A stretch of 64,000 nucleotides of DNA, taken from NCBI RefSeq assembly GCF_014931605.1, contig NZ_CP053382.1, positions 2,480,001 through 2,544,000 on the forward strand, given 5' to 3'. The notes below the pieces were generated by a model. It did not search any database. It saw only the letters and a program-made list of their open reading frames with translations, and was not told the DNA's origin. The stretch is from Halomonas sp. MCCC 1A13316 (lineage in GTDB: Bacteria; Pseudomonadota; Gammaproteobacteria; Pseudomonadales; Halomonadaceae). Shown piece by piece: positions 43,398-52,441 of this stretch. How positions within the stretch are numbered: the first letter of the stretch is position 1; the number at the start of each line of letters is the position of its first letter. A program made the translations under genes and the position numbers.

Positions 43398-43997
43398 TCA
43401 GGCTGGGCTTGAAGACTCATGCCATTCCAGCGCCTGCTCCATGCGGTCGTAGCCCCAGAACGGCTCGTCGCCAGCCATGAAGAACGGCGCACCGAAGATG
43501 CCCAGCGCCTGGGCTCGGGCCGTGGCATCGCGTAGCGCCTCCTTGGCTTCGGGCCGCTGGCCCTCTTCCAGCAGGAAGGCGGCGTCGAGCTTGAGTTCCG
43601 CCAGGCAGCTGGCAATGACCTGAGGATCGGCGATGCCCTCGTCGTGCTCGAAGTTGGCGCGGTAGACGCTGCGCACGAATGCCGGAATCCACTCTTCCTC
43701 GGCGTGCCAGTTGGCGATACGTGCCGCCAGCAGGCCGCTGCGGGGAAACTGCGAGGGGCGGCGGAAACGGATGCCATCGCGGTCGCACAGGCGCTCGACA
43801 TCCCGCCACATGTAGCGCCCCTTGGCCGGGTATAAATTGAAGGGTGTGTCGGTCAAGCCTTGGGCCTGGAAGATCGGCCCCAGCAGGAAAGGCTGCCAAC
43901 GTACCTCAATGTCACGCTCGGCGGCCTCATGCTCGAGCCGCATCGCGGCTGGATAGGAGTAAGTGCTGGCGAAATCGAACCAGAAAGTAAAGGTCAT
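43398..43997 (-). CDS. 2-hydroxychromene-2-carboxylate isomerase family (DsbA/GST-kappa fold)
   Basis: This 199-residue thioredoxin-like protein starts with TFTFWFDFASTYSYPA, the family active site where Ser replaces the DsbA cysteine, and continues with RYMWRDVERLCDRDGI and GIFGAPFFMAGDEPFWGYDR near the C-terminus. Family members isomerise aromatic intermediates of naphthalene breakdown using glutathione, but many genomic copies lack such pathways, so the physiological substrate is uncertain. ATG 43997 follows AGGAG. It is divergent from the Lon-like gene. Confidence 0.88.
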   Translation of the reverse strand: MTFTFWFDFASTYSYPAAMRLEHEAAERDIEVRWQPFLLGPIFQAQGLTDTPFNLYPAKGRYMWRDVERLCDRDGIRFRRPSQFPRSGLLAARIANWHAEEEWIPAFVRSVYRANFEHDEGIADPQVIASCLAELKLDAAFLLEEGQRPEAKEALRDATARAQALGIFGAPFFMAGDEPFWGYDRMEQALEWHESSSPA

Positions 43998-44133
43998 GAT
44001 GGCTCCTTTTGGTAAGCCGGTGGTGAACTGCAGTGCCGTTACTCCCTGGGGCCTAGCTTCCCCTTTGACCTGCATCATGCACTATGGGTCGCTATTCGCC
44101 ATACTAGGCTGTATTAGCGAATAAGGAGAACGC

Positions 44134-46593
44134 TTGGTGAAATCCCTGGAGCCCTTGACCGCCACGCAGGTCTATCGTGCCTGCCCCGAGGACGCTTTCG
44201 ACTTCGAGGTGACCAGCGAGCTCGAGTCGCTGGACATGCTGAGCGGCCATGATCGCGCGCGCGATGCGCTGGATTTCGGCACTTCCATGCGCAGTGATGG
44301 TTTCAACCTCTATGTGCTGGGGCACCCCGGGCATGGCAAGCACCAGTTGGTAGGCCGCTTTCTCGCCGAGCGCTCCCGCGACGAACCTACGCCACCGGAC
44401 ATTGCCTACCGTTACAACTTCGAGGACCACACGCAGCCGCTGTGCCTGCTGCTGCCAACCGGCATGGGCCGGGTGTTGCGAGCCGACCTGGAGCAACTGG
44501 CCGAGGAACTGCGCTCGGCCATTCCCGCCGTGTTCGAGGGCGATGAGTACCAGAACCGCCTGCACGAGCTGAAGCATGCCATGGGCGAACGACAGCGCGA
44601 TGCCATCGAGGCGGTACGCCGCGAGGCGCGCGAACACGATATCCTGCTGCTCTCAACGCCCAATGGTTTCACCTTCGCCCCTGCCGGCGGCGATGACGAC
44701 AAGATGATGCCACCCGAGGAGTACGAAAAGCTCGACAAGGACGAGCGTGAGCGTATCGAGGTGACGGTCCAGGTACTGCAGAAGAAACTGGCCCAGGCCA
44801 TTCGTCACATGCCCCGGCTGGCGAAACAACTGCGCGAGCAGGTCTCCACGCTGAACGGCGAGATGCTGCAAACGGCCATCGACGCGCCACTGGCCGAGCT
44901 GGAGGAGCGCTACGCCGATCATCCCGGAGTTCTTGATCACCTGAGTTCGCTGCGCGACGCCATGCTGCTGCACGTCGACTCGTTTATTACTGACGACCCC
45001 GAGATGCCGCCGGAGGCGATCTTCAACCGCTTCCTGATCAACCTGATCGTCGACAACACCAGCTGCGAAGGCGCCCCGGTGATCTACCTCGACCTGCCGA
45101 CCCATCAGCACCTGGTGGGGCGCATCGAGCATCACGTTCACAACGGCACCCTACTGACCGATTTCTCGCTGATTCGTGCCGGCGGCCTGCACCGGGCCAA
45201 TGGGGGATACCTGGTGGTGGACGTGCGCGCCATTCTGATGCAAGCCGGCGCCTGGGAAACGCTCAAGCGAGTGCTGCGCGCCGGAGAGATCCGCACCGAG
45301 TCGCTGGAGCAGGCCTATGGCCTGATCAGTACCACTACACTGGAGCCCGAACCGGTGCCGCTGGATCTCAAGGTAGTGCTGCTCGGCGAGCGCCTGTTCT
45401 ACTATCTCCTGTGCGAGCACGACCCCGACTTCCTCGAACTGTTCAAGGTGCAGGCCGACCTGGAGGATGAGCTCGAACGCAATCATGGCAATCAGCCGCT
45501 CTATGCCCGCATGGTGGCTACCCTGGCACGGGATTCAGCGCTGCGCCCGTTGGACCGCAGCGGCGTGGCGGCGGTGATCGAGCGTGCCAGCCGCCTGGCC
45601 GACGACCAAAGCAAGCTCACCGCCCGCCACCGTGCCCTGAGCGACCTGCTGGAGGAAGCCAACCATTGGGCAGACCGCGACGCCGCCAAGGTGATCTCGC
45701 GTGCCCACGTCGAGAAAGCGGTCGCACAACAGCTGTGGCGCGCCAGCCGCATCCACGAACGCAGCCACGAGTCCATCGCTCGCGGCACCGTGGCGATCCA
45801 GCTCGAGGGCTTCGAGGTCGGCCAGGTGAACGGCCTTTCGGTGATGAGCCTGGGCGACTACGCCTTCGGCCAACCCACCCGTATCACAGCCACCGCCCGG
45901 CCCGGGCCCGGCCATGTGGTCGATATCGAGCGCGAGGCGCGACTGGGTGGCCGCATCCATTCCAAGGCTGTGATGATCCTGTCGCGCTGCCTGGCCAGCC
46001 GCTATGCCCCGGATGCCCCGCTGTCGCTTTCCGCCAGCCTGGCCTTCGAACAATCCTACGGCGGTATCGAGGGCGACAGCGCCTCGGTGGCCGAGGCCAG
46101 CGTGTTGATTTCCGCCATCGCCCGGGTGGGTATCGACCAGCGCCTGGCGGTGACCGGCTCCATCGACCAGCATGGCCGCGTCCAGGCGGTGGGCGGGGTC
46201 AATGAGAAGATCGAGGGCTTTTTCGATATCTGCCAAGCACGCGGCGGCGTGAAGGGGCATGCCGTACTGCTGCCCGCCGCCAACGTGGAGCATCTGATGC
46301 TCAAGCGCGAGGTGCGCGACGCCATCGCCGCCGGCGATTTTCGCGTCTATGCCATCGAGCGGTTGGACCAGGCGCTCGAGCTACTTACGGGAATGCCCCC
46401 CGGCGAGCGCAACGATGATGGCGAATACCCCGCCGATAGCCTGAATGCCAAGGTCCTCGAACGGCTCGAGGCCTTTCATCGCGCAGTGAGGAGGAGCAAG
46501 GCCGGCAAGGAGAATGGTAAGGAGAACGGCAAGGAGGTAAGCCAGGATAGCGATGATAGCGGTAACGACGAGGAGCCCCGCGATGACGAATGA
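44134..46593 (+). CDS. Lon-like ATP-dependent protease (LonB-related)
   Basis: This 819-residue protein lacks the LonA substrate-binding domain. The P-loop is GHPGHGKHQ (63-71, with His after the Lys); a long helical insertion follows (about 90-270). The C-terminal protease domain contains EGDSASVAEASV with catalytic Ser649 and VGGVNEKIEGFF with Lys692, spaced 43 residues apart as in Lon. The last ~35 residues are a Lys/Glu/Asp low-complexity tail built on KENGKENGKE. It starts at TTG 44134 or GTG 44137 after AAGGAG. Role in protein quality control is inferred. Confidence 0.9.
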   Translation: MVKSLEPLTATQVYRACPEDAFDFEVTSELESLDMLSGHDRARDALDFGTSMRSDGFNLYVLGHPGHGKHQLVGRFLAERSRDEPTPPDIAYRYNFEDHTQPLCLLLPTGMGRVLRADLEQLAEELRSAIPAVFEGDEYQNRLHELKHAMGERQRDAIEAVRREAREHDILLLSTPNGFTFAPAGGDDDKMMPPEEYEKLDKDERERIEVTVQVLQKKLAQAIRHMPRLAKQLREQVSTLNGEMLQTAIDAPLAELEERYADHPGVLDHLSSLRDAMLLHVDSFITDDPEMPPEAIFNRFLINLIVDNTSCEGAPVIYLDLPTHQHLVGRIEHHVHNGTLLTDFSLIRAGGLHRANGGYLVVDVRAILMQAGAWETLKRVLRAGEIRTESLEQAYGLISTTTLEPEPVPLDLKVVLLGERLFYYLLCEHDPDFLELFKVQADLEDELERNHGNQPLYARMVATLARDSALRPLDRSGVAAVIERASRLADDQSKLTARHRALSDLLEEANHWADRDAAKVISRAHVEKAVAQQLWRASRIHERSHESIARGTVAIQLEGFEVGQVNGLSVMSLGDYAFGQPTRITATARPGPGHVVDIEREARLGGRIHSKAVMILSRCLASRYAPDAPLSLSASLAFEQSYGGIEGDSASVAEASVLISAIARVGIDQRLAVTGSIDQHGRVQAVGGVNEKIEGFFDICQARGGVKGHAVLLPAANVEHLMLKREVRDAIAAGDFRVYAIERLDQALELLTGMPPGERNDDGEYPADSLNAKVLERLEAFHRAVRRSKAGKENGKENGKEVSQDSDDSGNDEEPRDDE

Positions 46594-47371
46594 CGATGCC
46601 CCGCAGGGCGGCGGCCCACAAGCACCGTTATCGGAGCTTGTGCGGGTGCTGGCCCTGCTCGACGCCTCCCGCCACAGCCTGGCGGCTCTTGCCGCAGCGG
46701 TAAACCTGGCCAGCCAGCGTCATGTCGAACTGGTGGCCCTTTACGTCGAGGATCTGGACCTGCTGAGCTGCGCCGCCTTCCCCTTTTCCTGCGAGATCGG
46801 CGCCCAGTCCGGGCTGACACGCCCGCTCACCCATGATTCGCTGGAAAGCAGCATCGCTCATCAGTTGCAGCGCGTTCAGCAGGCCCTGGCGGCGGCGGTG
46901 GCCGGGCACGACCTGTGCCATCGGCTCGAAGTCAGCCGCGGGAGAATTGCCGCCGAAGCCTTGGGCAAAGCCGGCCCGGGCGACGTGCTGGTACTCGGCA
47001 AGGTCGGTACCAGCGAGCGTTGGGGAAAACGGCTTGGCTCCACCAGCCGCCGCTTGATACTGGAAGCTCCATGCAGCGTGCTGCTGTGGGACGAGACACA
47101 CCCATTCCGGCGTGGCCCGCTACGCTGGCTGATAGCAAGCGAAGACGACCAGATGCAGGAGGCGGCTGCACCCTCGATACCGGCATGGTTGGCATCGCTG
47201 TTCGATGGTGCTGCCCCCCTGCCTGCCCGCCATGCCGGGGAGCTGGAAAACAAGCTGGCCAGCGCCGATGCCGGCGGGTTGCTGCTGCACCGTAGCGAAC
47301 TGGAAAACCTGCTGAAAGAGGATGAGTCGTTGATCGCCAGGGTATCGCTGCCGATCCTGGTCATCCCTTAA
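46583..47371 (+). CDS. Universal stress protein-like (UspA fold)
   Basis: This 262-residue protein starts at ATG 46583 after GAGGAG and overlaps the protease gene by 11 bp. The first ~150 residues resemble a UspA domain (RVLALLDASRHSLAALAAAV; GDVLVLGKVGTSERWGKRLG, STSRRLILEAPCSVLLW). The second half is shorter and divergent. The ATP-binding GxxGx9GS is only partly recognisable (GKVGTSERWGKRLGST). Coupling with a Lon-like protease suggests a joint stress role. Confidence 0.65.
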   Translation: MTNDDAPQGGGPQAPLSELVRVLALLDASRHSLAALAAAVNLASQRHVELVALYVEDLDLLSCAAFPFSCEIGAQSGLTRPLTHDSLESSIAHQLQRVQQALAAAVAGHDLCHRLEVSRGRIAAEALGKAGPGDVLVLGKVGTSERWGKRLGSTSRRLILEAPCSVLLWDETHPFRRGPLRWLIASEDDQMQEAAAPSIPAWLASLFDGAAPLPARHAGELENKLASADAGGLLLHRSELENLLKEDESLIARVSLPILVIP

Positions 47372-47418
47372 GCTCTGTCCTAAAACTGGCTACGCTGGGA
47401 CTTCACGCCTGATGCCGA

Positions 47419-47607
47419 TCACGCGTCGAGCTGCCCTTCTTGCCGAGACGACGCCAAGGTTGGCGGTGCAGCCGGGCCATCCGGCTTTTCCAGGGGCGGT
47501 TCCTGCAGCCGCGGCATGGCGGCCACACGTTTATCGATGTAACGCAGCAGCCAGAGTTGGGCAAACAGAATTACCAGACACCACACAAGGCCTGATACAA
47601 CGCTCAC
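47419..47607 (-). CDS. Small single-pass membrane protein
   Basis: This 62-residue protein starts with GTG at 47607 after AGAGGAAAG. Residues 5-24 (SGLVWCLVILFAQLWLLRYI) form one membrane helix; the rest is a Pro-rich soluble tail (RLQEPPLEKPDGPAAPP). No family recognised. The ribosome site and codon pattern make it plausible, but it could be spurious. Confidence 0.5.
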   Translation of the reverse strand: MSVVSGLVWCLVILFAQLWLLRYIDKRVAAMPRLQEPPLEKPDGPAAPPTLASSRQEGQLDA

Positions 47608-47728
47608 GGCAGCTTTCCTCTCAGAGGCCGACGCGGCCTCGTCGAATCGAGTTTAGTCCTGGCCAGAGAAAAGCAATAGAGGGGGAGCGTGGCTTTTTTT
47701 GGTGGCTTAGGCTTTGCCCGAATACTGG

Positions 47729-48139
47729 CTAGAGCCGCGCCTCCACCCGCTCCAGGATCTGGCGGCTCACCTTGTTCACCAGCGGTTTGGCAGCCCTGGT
47801 CACCGCCTTTTCGACCAGCCGGTTGCGTATGGTGTAGGTCAGCGTGAAGGAGACTTCAGTGCCTGTCGCCACCGGACGAAGCCGGTAGCAGCCCTGGTTG
47901 TGAACGCCATCCACCGATTCCCAGGCCAGTACTTCGGGCGGCCGGTTCTCGGTGATGGCCACGTCGAAGGTCCAGTCCATGCCCACGGCGTGCACGTGCC
48001 AGCGATAGCGCTCGCCGCCGAGCGGCTCGATCGCCTTGATCAGATCGGAGTAGTCGACGAAGTCCTCGACCCGCTCCAGCAGGGCAAAGACCCGCTCCGG
48101 CGGGGCCTTGAGAATTGCGCTGTGTTCGATCGTGGCCAT
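47729..48139 (-). CDS. SRPBCC-fold protein (polyketide cyclase/dehydrase family)
   Basis: The protein is 136 residues from ATG 48139; the longer frame to 48196 is not supported. IEHSAILKAPPERVFALLER with VEDFVDYSDLI is the typical SRPBCC start, and the C-terminal helix VNKVSRQILERVEARL closes the helix-grip fold. Such proteins bind lipids or quinones; RatA/Coq10 relatives are the nearest idea, but the sequence does not fix a ligand. Confidence 0.8.
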   Translation of the reverse strand: MATIEHSAILKAPPERVFALLERVEDFVDYSDLIKAIEPLGGERYRWHVHAVGMDWTFDVAITENRPPEVLAWESVDGVHNQGCYRLRPVATGTEVSFTLTYTIRNRLVEKAVTRAAKPLVNKVSRQILERVEARL

Positions 48140-48313
48140 GCGGTTCCCTATGCTGCTGTACGACGCTAAAATGCTCCACTTTCTGCAGGGTACCATCCTG
48201 CTGAACGATAGCTAACGAGAATAGCTAATCTTCGCTCGCCCCATACACAATCATCAACGCTGGGCAAATCGCCGAGCGAGATGGAGCGCCCCATTTTTCA
48301 TCTGAGGTAGTAC

Positions 48314-49675
48314 ATGTCCACACCCAAGGTCGGTTTCGTCTCACTGGGTTGCCCCAAAGCGCTGGTGGATTCCGAGCGTATCCTGACCCAGTTGCGCACC
48401 GAGGGCTACGAGATCGTGCCCAGCTATGACGACGCCGACGTGGTGGTGGTCAATACCTGCGGCTTCATAGACAGCGCCAAGGCCGAGTCACTGGATGCCA
48501 TTGGCGAGGCCATCGCCGAGAACGGCAAGGTAATCGTCACCGGCTGCATGGGCGTGGACGAAAGCGCGATTCGCCAGGTACACCCCAGCGTGCTGGCAGT
48601 GACGGGTCCGCAGCAGTACGAGCGCGTGGTCGGCGCCGTGCACGAGGCGGCTCCGCACGACCACCGGCACGATCCGCACCTCGACCTGGTGCCGGCCCAG
48701 GGCGTGAAGCTCACCCCGCGCCACTATGCCTACCTGAAGATCTCGGAGGGCTGCAACCACAGCTGCAGCTTCTGCATCATTCCCTCCATGCGCGGCAAGC
48801 TGGTGAGCCGCCCGGTAGGCGAGGTACTCAAGGAAGCCGAGGGCTTGGCCAAGGCCGGCGTCAAGGAGCTCCTGGTGATCTCCCAGGACACCAGCGCCTA
48901 TGGCGTGGACCTGCGCTATGCCACTAGCGAGTGGCGCGGCCGCGAGTTCAAGACGCGCCTCACCGAGCTGTGCGAGGCGCTGTCCGAGCTGGGTATTCGT
49001 GTGCGCTTGCATTACGTCTACCCCTACCCCCACGTGGACGAGCTGATTCCGCTGATGGCAGAGGGCAAGATCCTGCCCTACCTGGACATCCCCTTCCAGC
49101 ACGCCAGTCCCAAGGTGCTCAAGGCGATGAAGCGCCCCGCCTTCGAGGACAAGACCCTGGCGCGCATCAAGCGCTGGCGTGAGCTGTGCCCCGAGCTGAC
49201 CATCCGCTCGACTTTCATCGTCGGCTTCCCCGGCGAGACTGAGGAAGATTTCCAGTACCTTCTCGACTGGTTGAGCGAGGCCCAGCTAGATCGGGTGGGT
49301 TGCTTCCAGTACTCCCCGGTGGATGGAGCGCCGGCCAACGAATTAGGCCTGGAGCCGGTAGCGGATGAAGTGAAGCAGGATCGCTGGGAGCGCTTCATGG
49401 CGCACCAGCAACAGATTTCAGCTGCCCGCCTCGAGCGCAAGATCGGCCGCGAGATCGAAGTGCTGGTGGACGAAGTCGACGAAGATGGCCCGATCGGCCG
49501 CAGCGAAGCCGACGCCCCAGAGATCGACGGCATGGTTTTCCTGGACGCCAAGCGTACCCTGCGCCCCGGCGACGTGGTTAGAGCGCGCGTAACCAATGCC
49601 GATGAATACGACCTGTGGGCTGAAGTGATCGAGGAATCGCAGCCCGTCAAGTTCATGGATTTTTATGGTGCATAG
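48314..49675 (+). CDS. rimO: Ribosomal protein S12 methylthiotransferase
   Basis: This 453-residue radical-SAM enzyme adds a methylthio group to Asp88 of S12. The N-terminal UPF0004 domain has three cluster Cys (LGCPK, NTCGF, TGCMG). The radical SAM motif is [11 protein letters not shown] (C147, C151, C154), and a TRAM domain ends the protein. GAGGTAG precedes ATG 48314. Confidently assigned. Confidence 0.97.
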   Translation: MSTPKVGFVSLGCPKALVDSERILTQLRTEGYEIVPSYDDADVVVVNTCGFIDSAKAESLDAIGEAIAENGKVIVTGCMGVDESAIRQVHPSVLAVTGPQQYERVVGAVHEAAPHDHRHDPHLDLVPAQGVKLTPRHYAYLKISEGCNHSCSFCIIPSMRGKLVSRPVGEVLKEAEGLAKAGVKELLVISQDTSAYGVDLRYATSEWRGREFKTRLTELCEALSELGIRVRLHYVYPYPHVDELIPLMAEGKILPYLDIPFQHASPKVLKAMKRPAFEDKTLARIKRWRELCPELTIRSTFIVGFPGETEEDFQYLLDWLSEAQLDRVGCFQYSPVDGAPANELGLEPVADEVKQDRWERFMAHQQQISAARLERKIGREIEVLVDEVDEDGPIGRSEADAPEIDGMVFLDAKRTLRPGDVVRARVTNADEYDLWAEVIEESQPVKFMDFYGA

Positions 49676-49704
49676 AAAGCCCCTATCTTCAGCCATGCGT
49701 CGTT

Positions 49705-49763
49705 AAAAATTGGCTTAGAATACTCATTTACAACTTGTAAACTCCGTTTCTGCGCCAATTTTT
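49705..49763. repeat. Concentric nested inverted repeats between rimO and rpsA
   Basis: An outer pair AAAAATTGGC/GCCAATTTTT (49705-49714 and 49754-49763) and an inner 15-bp palindrome TTTACAACTTGTAAA (49727-49741) share the same centre, at 49734. Four more bases pair between the arms. On the plus strand it could fold into a long hairpin ending in U5, a possible rimO terminator, but the inner palindrome looks more like a protein site. Confidence 0.55.
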
Positions 49764-49820
49764 GCCTAGCCTGGCCCTTGCCAGGGCCTCCCTCTGGCTT
49801 GGTTGGTATACGTTGAAAAC

Positions 49821-49850
49821 AAGAACGCCGCCCCGAAGGGCGGCGTTCTT
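49821..49850 (-). terminator. Intrinsic terminator of rpsA
   Basis: A perfect 13-bp stem AAGAACGCCGCCC/GGGCGGCGTTCTT has a TTCG loop on the minus strand and is followed there by TTTTC (after one G). It lies about 50 bp after the rpsA stop and could also stop rimO transcripts. Confidence 0.92.
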
Positions 49851-49868
49851 GATTGAGCCTTGGCTCAC

Positions 49869-49890
49869 CGGGCTCCGCAAGCGGAGCCCG
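49869..49890 (-). terminator. Second hairpin just after rpsA
   Basis: CGGGCTCCGC/GCGGAGCCCG forms a 10-bp stem (loop AA, or 9 bp with CAAG) eight bases after the rpsA stop. It lacks a U-tract, so it may protect the mRNA 3' end or cause pausing ahead of the main terminator. Confidence 0.6.
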
Positions 49891-49898
49891 AAGGACGA

Positions 49899-51575
49899 TC
49901 AGTCCTGACCCATCTGCTGCTTGATGAGGTCGCCGATGGTGGTCGGGCCACCGGTCTCGACTTCCTGGTCGCGCAGCTTCTTCAGGTTCTGACGTGTGTC
50001 GTCCTGATCCTTGGCCTTGATCGAAAGGTTGATCGCACGGTTCTTGCGATCGACGCTGACGATGCGGGCTTCGACGGTGTCGCCCTCGGTCAGCACGTTG
50101 CGCGCGTCTTCGACGCGGTCGGCGCTGATCTCGGAAGCCTTGAGCACGGCAACGACGTCAGTCGCCAGCTCGACGTGAGCTTCCTTGGCATCGACCTCGA
50201 CCACACGGCCGGAGACGATGGAGCCCTTGTCGTTGACAGCCAGGTACTCGGCCACCGGGTCGGAATCGAGCTGCTTGATGCCAAGCGAAATGCGCTCACG
50301 CTCCGGGTCGATGGAGAGAATGACGGCTTCGGCTTCGTCGCCCTTCTTGAAGCGACGTACAGCTTCTTCGCCAGTCTCGGACCAGGACAGGTCGGAGAGG
50401 TGAACCAGGCCGTCGATGCCGCCTTCCAGACCGATGAAGATCCCAAAGTCGGTGATCGACTTGATGGAACCGGCCACACGGTCGCCCTTGTTGTACTGGG
50501 CGCTGAAGGTTTCCCACGGGTTCGGAGTGCACTGCTTGATACCCAGGGAGATACGACGACGCTCCTCGTCGATGTCGAGGATCATGACTTCCACTTCGTC
50601 GCCGATGTTGACGACCTTCGACGGGTGGATGTTCTTGTTGGTCCAGTCCATTTCAGAGACGTGAACCAGGCCTTCGACACCCTCTTCCAGCTCGGCGAAG
50701 CAGCCGTAGTCGGTGAGGTTGGTGACGCGGGCCGGAACCACGGTACCCTCGGGGTAACGGTCCTTGATGTTGACCCACGGATCTTCGCCCAGCTGCTTCA
50801 GGCCCAGCGAGACGCGGTTGCGCTCGCGGTCGAACTTGAGCACCTTGACGTTGATCTCGTCGCCCACGGCAACGATCTCGCTCGGATGCTTGATACGCTT
50901 CCAAGCCATGTCGGTGATGTGCAGCAGGCCATCGACGCCGCCCAGGTCGACGAAGGCGCCGTAGTCGGTCAGGTTCTTGACGATACCGAGGATCTGCTGG
51001 CCTTCCTGCAGGGTGGCGAGCAGAGCTTCACGCTCGGCGCTGTTCTCGGCTTCGAGCACGGCGCGGCGCGATACGACCACGTTGTTGCGCTTGGGGTCGA
51101 GCTTGATGACCTTGAAGTCGAGTTCCTTGTGCTCGAGGTGCGTGGTGTCGCGCACCGGACGCACGTCGACCAGGGAACCCGGCAGGAATGCACGGATGGA
51201 GTCGATGTCGACGGTGAAGCCGCCCTTGACCTTGCCGTTGATCACGCCCTTGACGATTTCTTCTTTCTCGAAGGCCGCTTCCAGAACCTTCCAGGCTTCG
51301 GCGCGCTTGGCCTTCTCGCGAGACAGACGGGTCTCGCCGAAACCGTCTTCGACGGCTTCCAGGGCGACACTGACTTCGTCGCCGACGGCGATGGTGAGCT
51401 CGCCGTTATCGTCGCGGAACTGCGCCGCGGGAATCTGCCCTTCAGACTTCAGGCCGGCATTGACGGTGACCCAGTCACCTTCGATGTCGACGACGGTAGC
51501 CGTGACGATCGCGCCCGGCTCCATGTTGATGTCCTGCAGTGACTGTTCAAACAGTTCAGCAAAGCTTTCGCTCAT
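49899..51575 (-). CDS. rpsA: 30S ribosomal protein S1
   Basis: This 558-residue protein has six S1 OB-fold repeats. The later ones carry the recurring pattern [20 protein letters not shown] with LGIKQ. S1 unwinds and anchors mRNA on the 30S subunit. It follows cmk at 179 bp, enough for its own promoter. Unlike in E. coli or Pseudomonas, no ihfB follows; rpsA ends at terminators and meets rimO head-on. Confidence 0.98.
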   Translation of the reverse strand: MSESFAELFEQSLQDINMEPGAIVTATVVDIEGDWVTVNAGLKSEGQIPAAQFRDDNGELTIAVGDEVSVALEAVEDGFGETRLSREKAKRAEAWKVLEAAFEKEEIVKGVINGKVKGGFTVDIDSIRAFLPGSLVDVRPVRDTTHLEHKELDFKVIKLDPKRNNVVVSRRAVLEAENSAEREALLATLQEGQQILGIVKNLTDYGAFVDLGGVDGLLHITDMAWKRIKHPSEIVAVGDEINVKVLKFDRERNRVSLGLKQLGEDPWVNIKDRYPEGTVVPARVTNLTDYGCFAELEEGVEGLVHVSEMDWTNKNIHPSKVVNIGDEVEVMILDIDEERRRISLGIKQCTPNPWETFSAQYNKGDRVAGSIKSITDFGIFIGLEGGIDGLVHLSDLSWSETGEEAVRRFKKGDEAEAVILSIDPERERISLGIKQLDSDPVAEYLAVNDKGSIVSGRVVEVDAKEAHVELATDVVAVLKASEISADRVEDARNVLTEGDTVEARIVSVDRKNRAINLSIKAKDQDDTRQNLKKLRDQEVETGGPTTIGDLIKQQMGQD

Positions 51576-51754
51576 GATTTTCCTACGTGATCAACGGTGT
51601 TGAGGCGTTGCCGCCTTCTCCGCACCACCAGCGAGTGCGGGCCTTATTTACCAAACCCCCGGGGACGTTAACGCTGGTTGGACCTGACCGGGCTTGCAAG
51701 AGTGTTATTGCCCGACCATGCCATGACATCCGCTCGAGGGCGCCGCAAGGGAGA

Positions 51755-52441
51755 TCAAGTCTCGGGGACGAGGCCGCGCTCTGCGAGCCACTCCGTCAAC
51801 CGTTCCACCACTTCCGGTATCTTCAGGCTCGTGGTATCAAGCGTTATGGCATCATCTGCCGGCTTGAGTGGAGCCACGCTGCGCTGCATGTCGCGTGCAT
51901 CGCGTGCCTGAATTTCCTTCAAAAGACTCGATAGACTAGCATCCACCCCCGCCTCCTGCAACTGAAGGTGGCGCCTGTGCGCCCGCTCCTCGGGGCTTGC
52001 CGTGAGGAATACCTTGAGCTCGGCATCGGGGAATACCACGGTTCCCATGTCGCGACCGTCGGCGACCAGCCCCGGGGGCTTCCTGAAGTCGCGCTGACGC
52101 TGCAGCAGCGCCTGGCGCACGCCGTTCAGCGCAGCGACCTGCGAGGCGGCATCGCCCACCTGTTCGGTGCGGATCTCGTGGCTGACGTCGTCGCCTTCTA
52201 GCAGCACGCGGGTCTTGTCATCCTCGGCGAGGAAGACTACGTCGAGTTCGGCCGCGAGTCGCTCCAGCTCGGCTTCGTCATTCAGGGCCACGCCGTGGCG
52301 CACGGCGGCCAGCGCCGTCAAACGATAGAGCGCACCGCTATCCAGCAGGTGCCAGCCCAGCCGCTCGGCGACCAGGCGGCTGATGGTGCCCTTGCCGGCA
52401 CCGCCGGGCCCGTCGAGGGTCAACACCTTGGCCTCGCTCAT
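51755..52441 (-). CDS. cmk: Cytidylate kinase
   Basis: This 228-residue kinase phosphorylates CMP and dCMP with ATP. The P-loop GPGGAGKGT is at residues 11-19, and [15 protein letters not shown] is the CMP-binding region. Its ATG overlaps the aroA stop by 4 bp. The order aroA-cmk-rpsA is conserved in gammaproteobacteria. It also recycles CMP released by CMP-sugar transferases. Confidence 0.97.
   Translation of the reverse strand: MSEAKVLTLDGPGGAGKGTISRLVAERLGWHLLDSGALYRLTALAAVRHGVALNDEAELERLAAELDVVFLAEDDKTRVLLEGDDVSHEIRTEQVGDAASQVAALNGVRQALLQRQRDFRKPPGLVADGRDMGTVVFPDAELKVFLTASPEERAHRRHLQLQEAGVDASLSSLLKEIQARDARDMQRSVAPLKPADDAITLDTTSLKIPEVVERLTEWLAERGLVPET

Noticed and set aside
49860..51542. 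Long plus-strand open frame opposite rpsA
   Set aside because: It mirrors the S1 repeats in antisense; high-GC codon bias produces such shadows.
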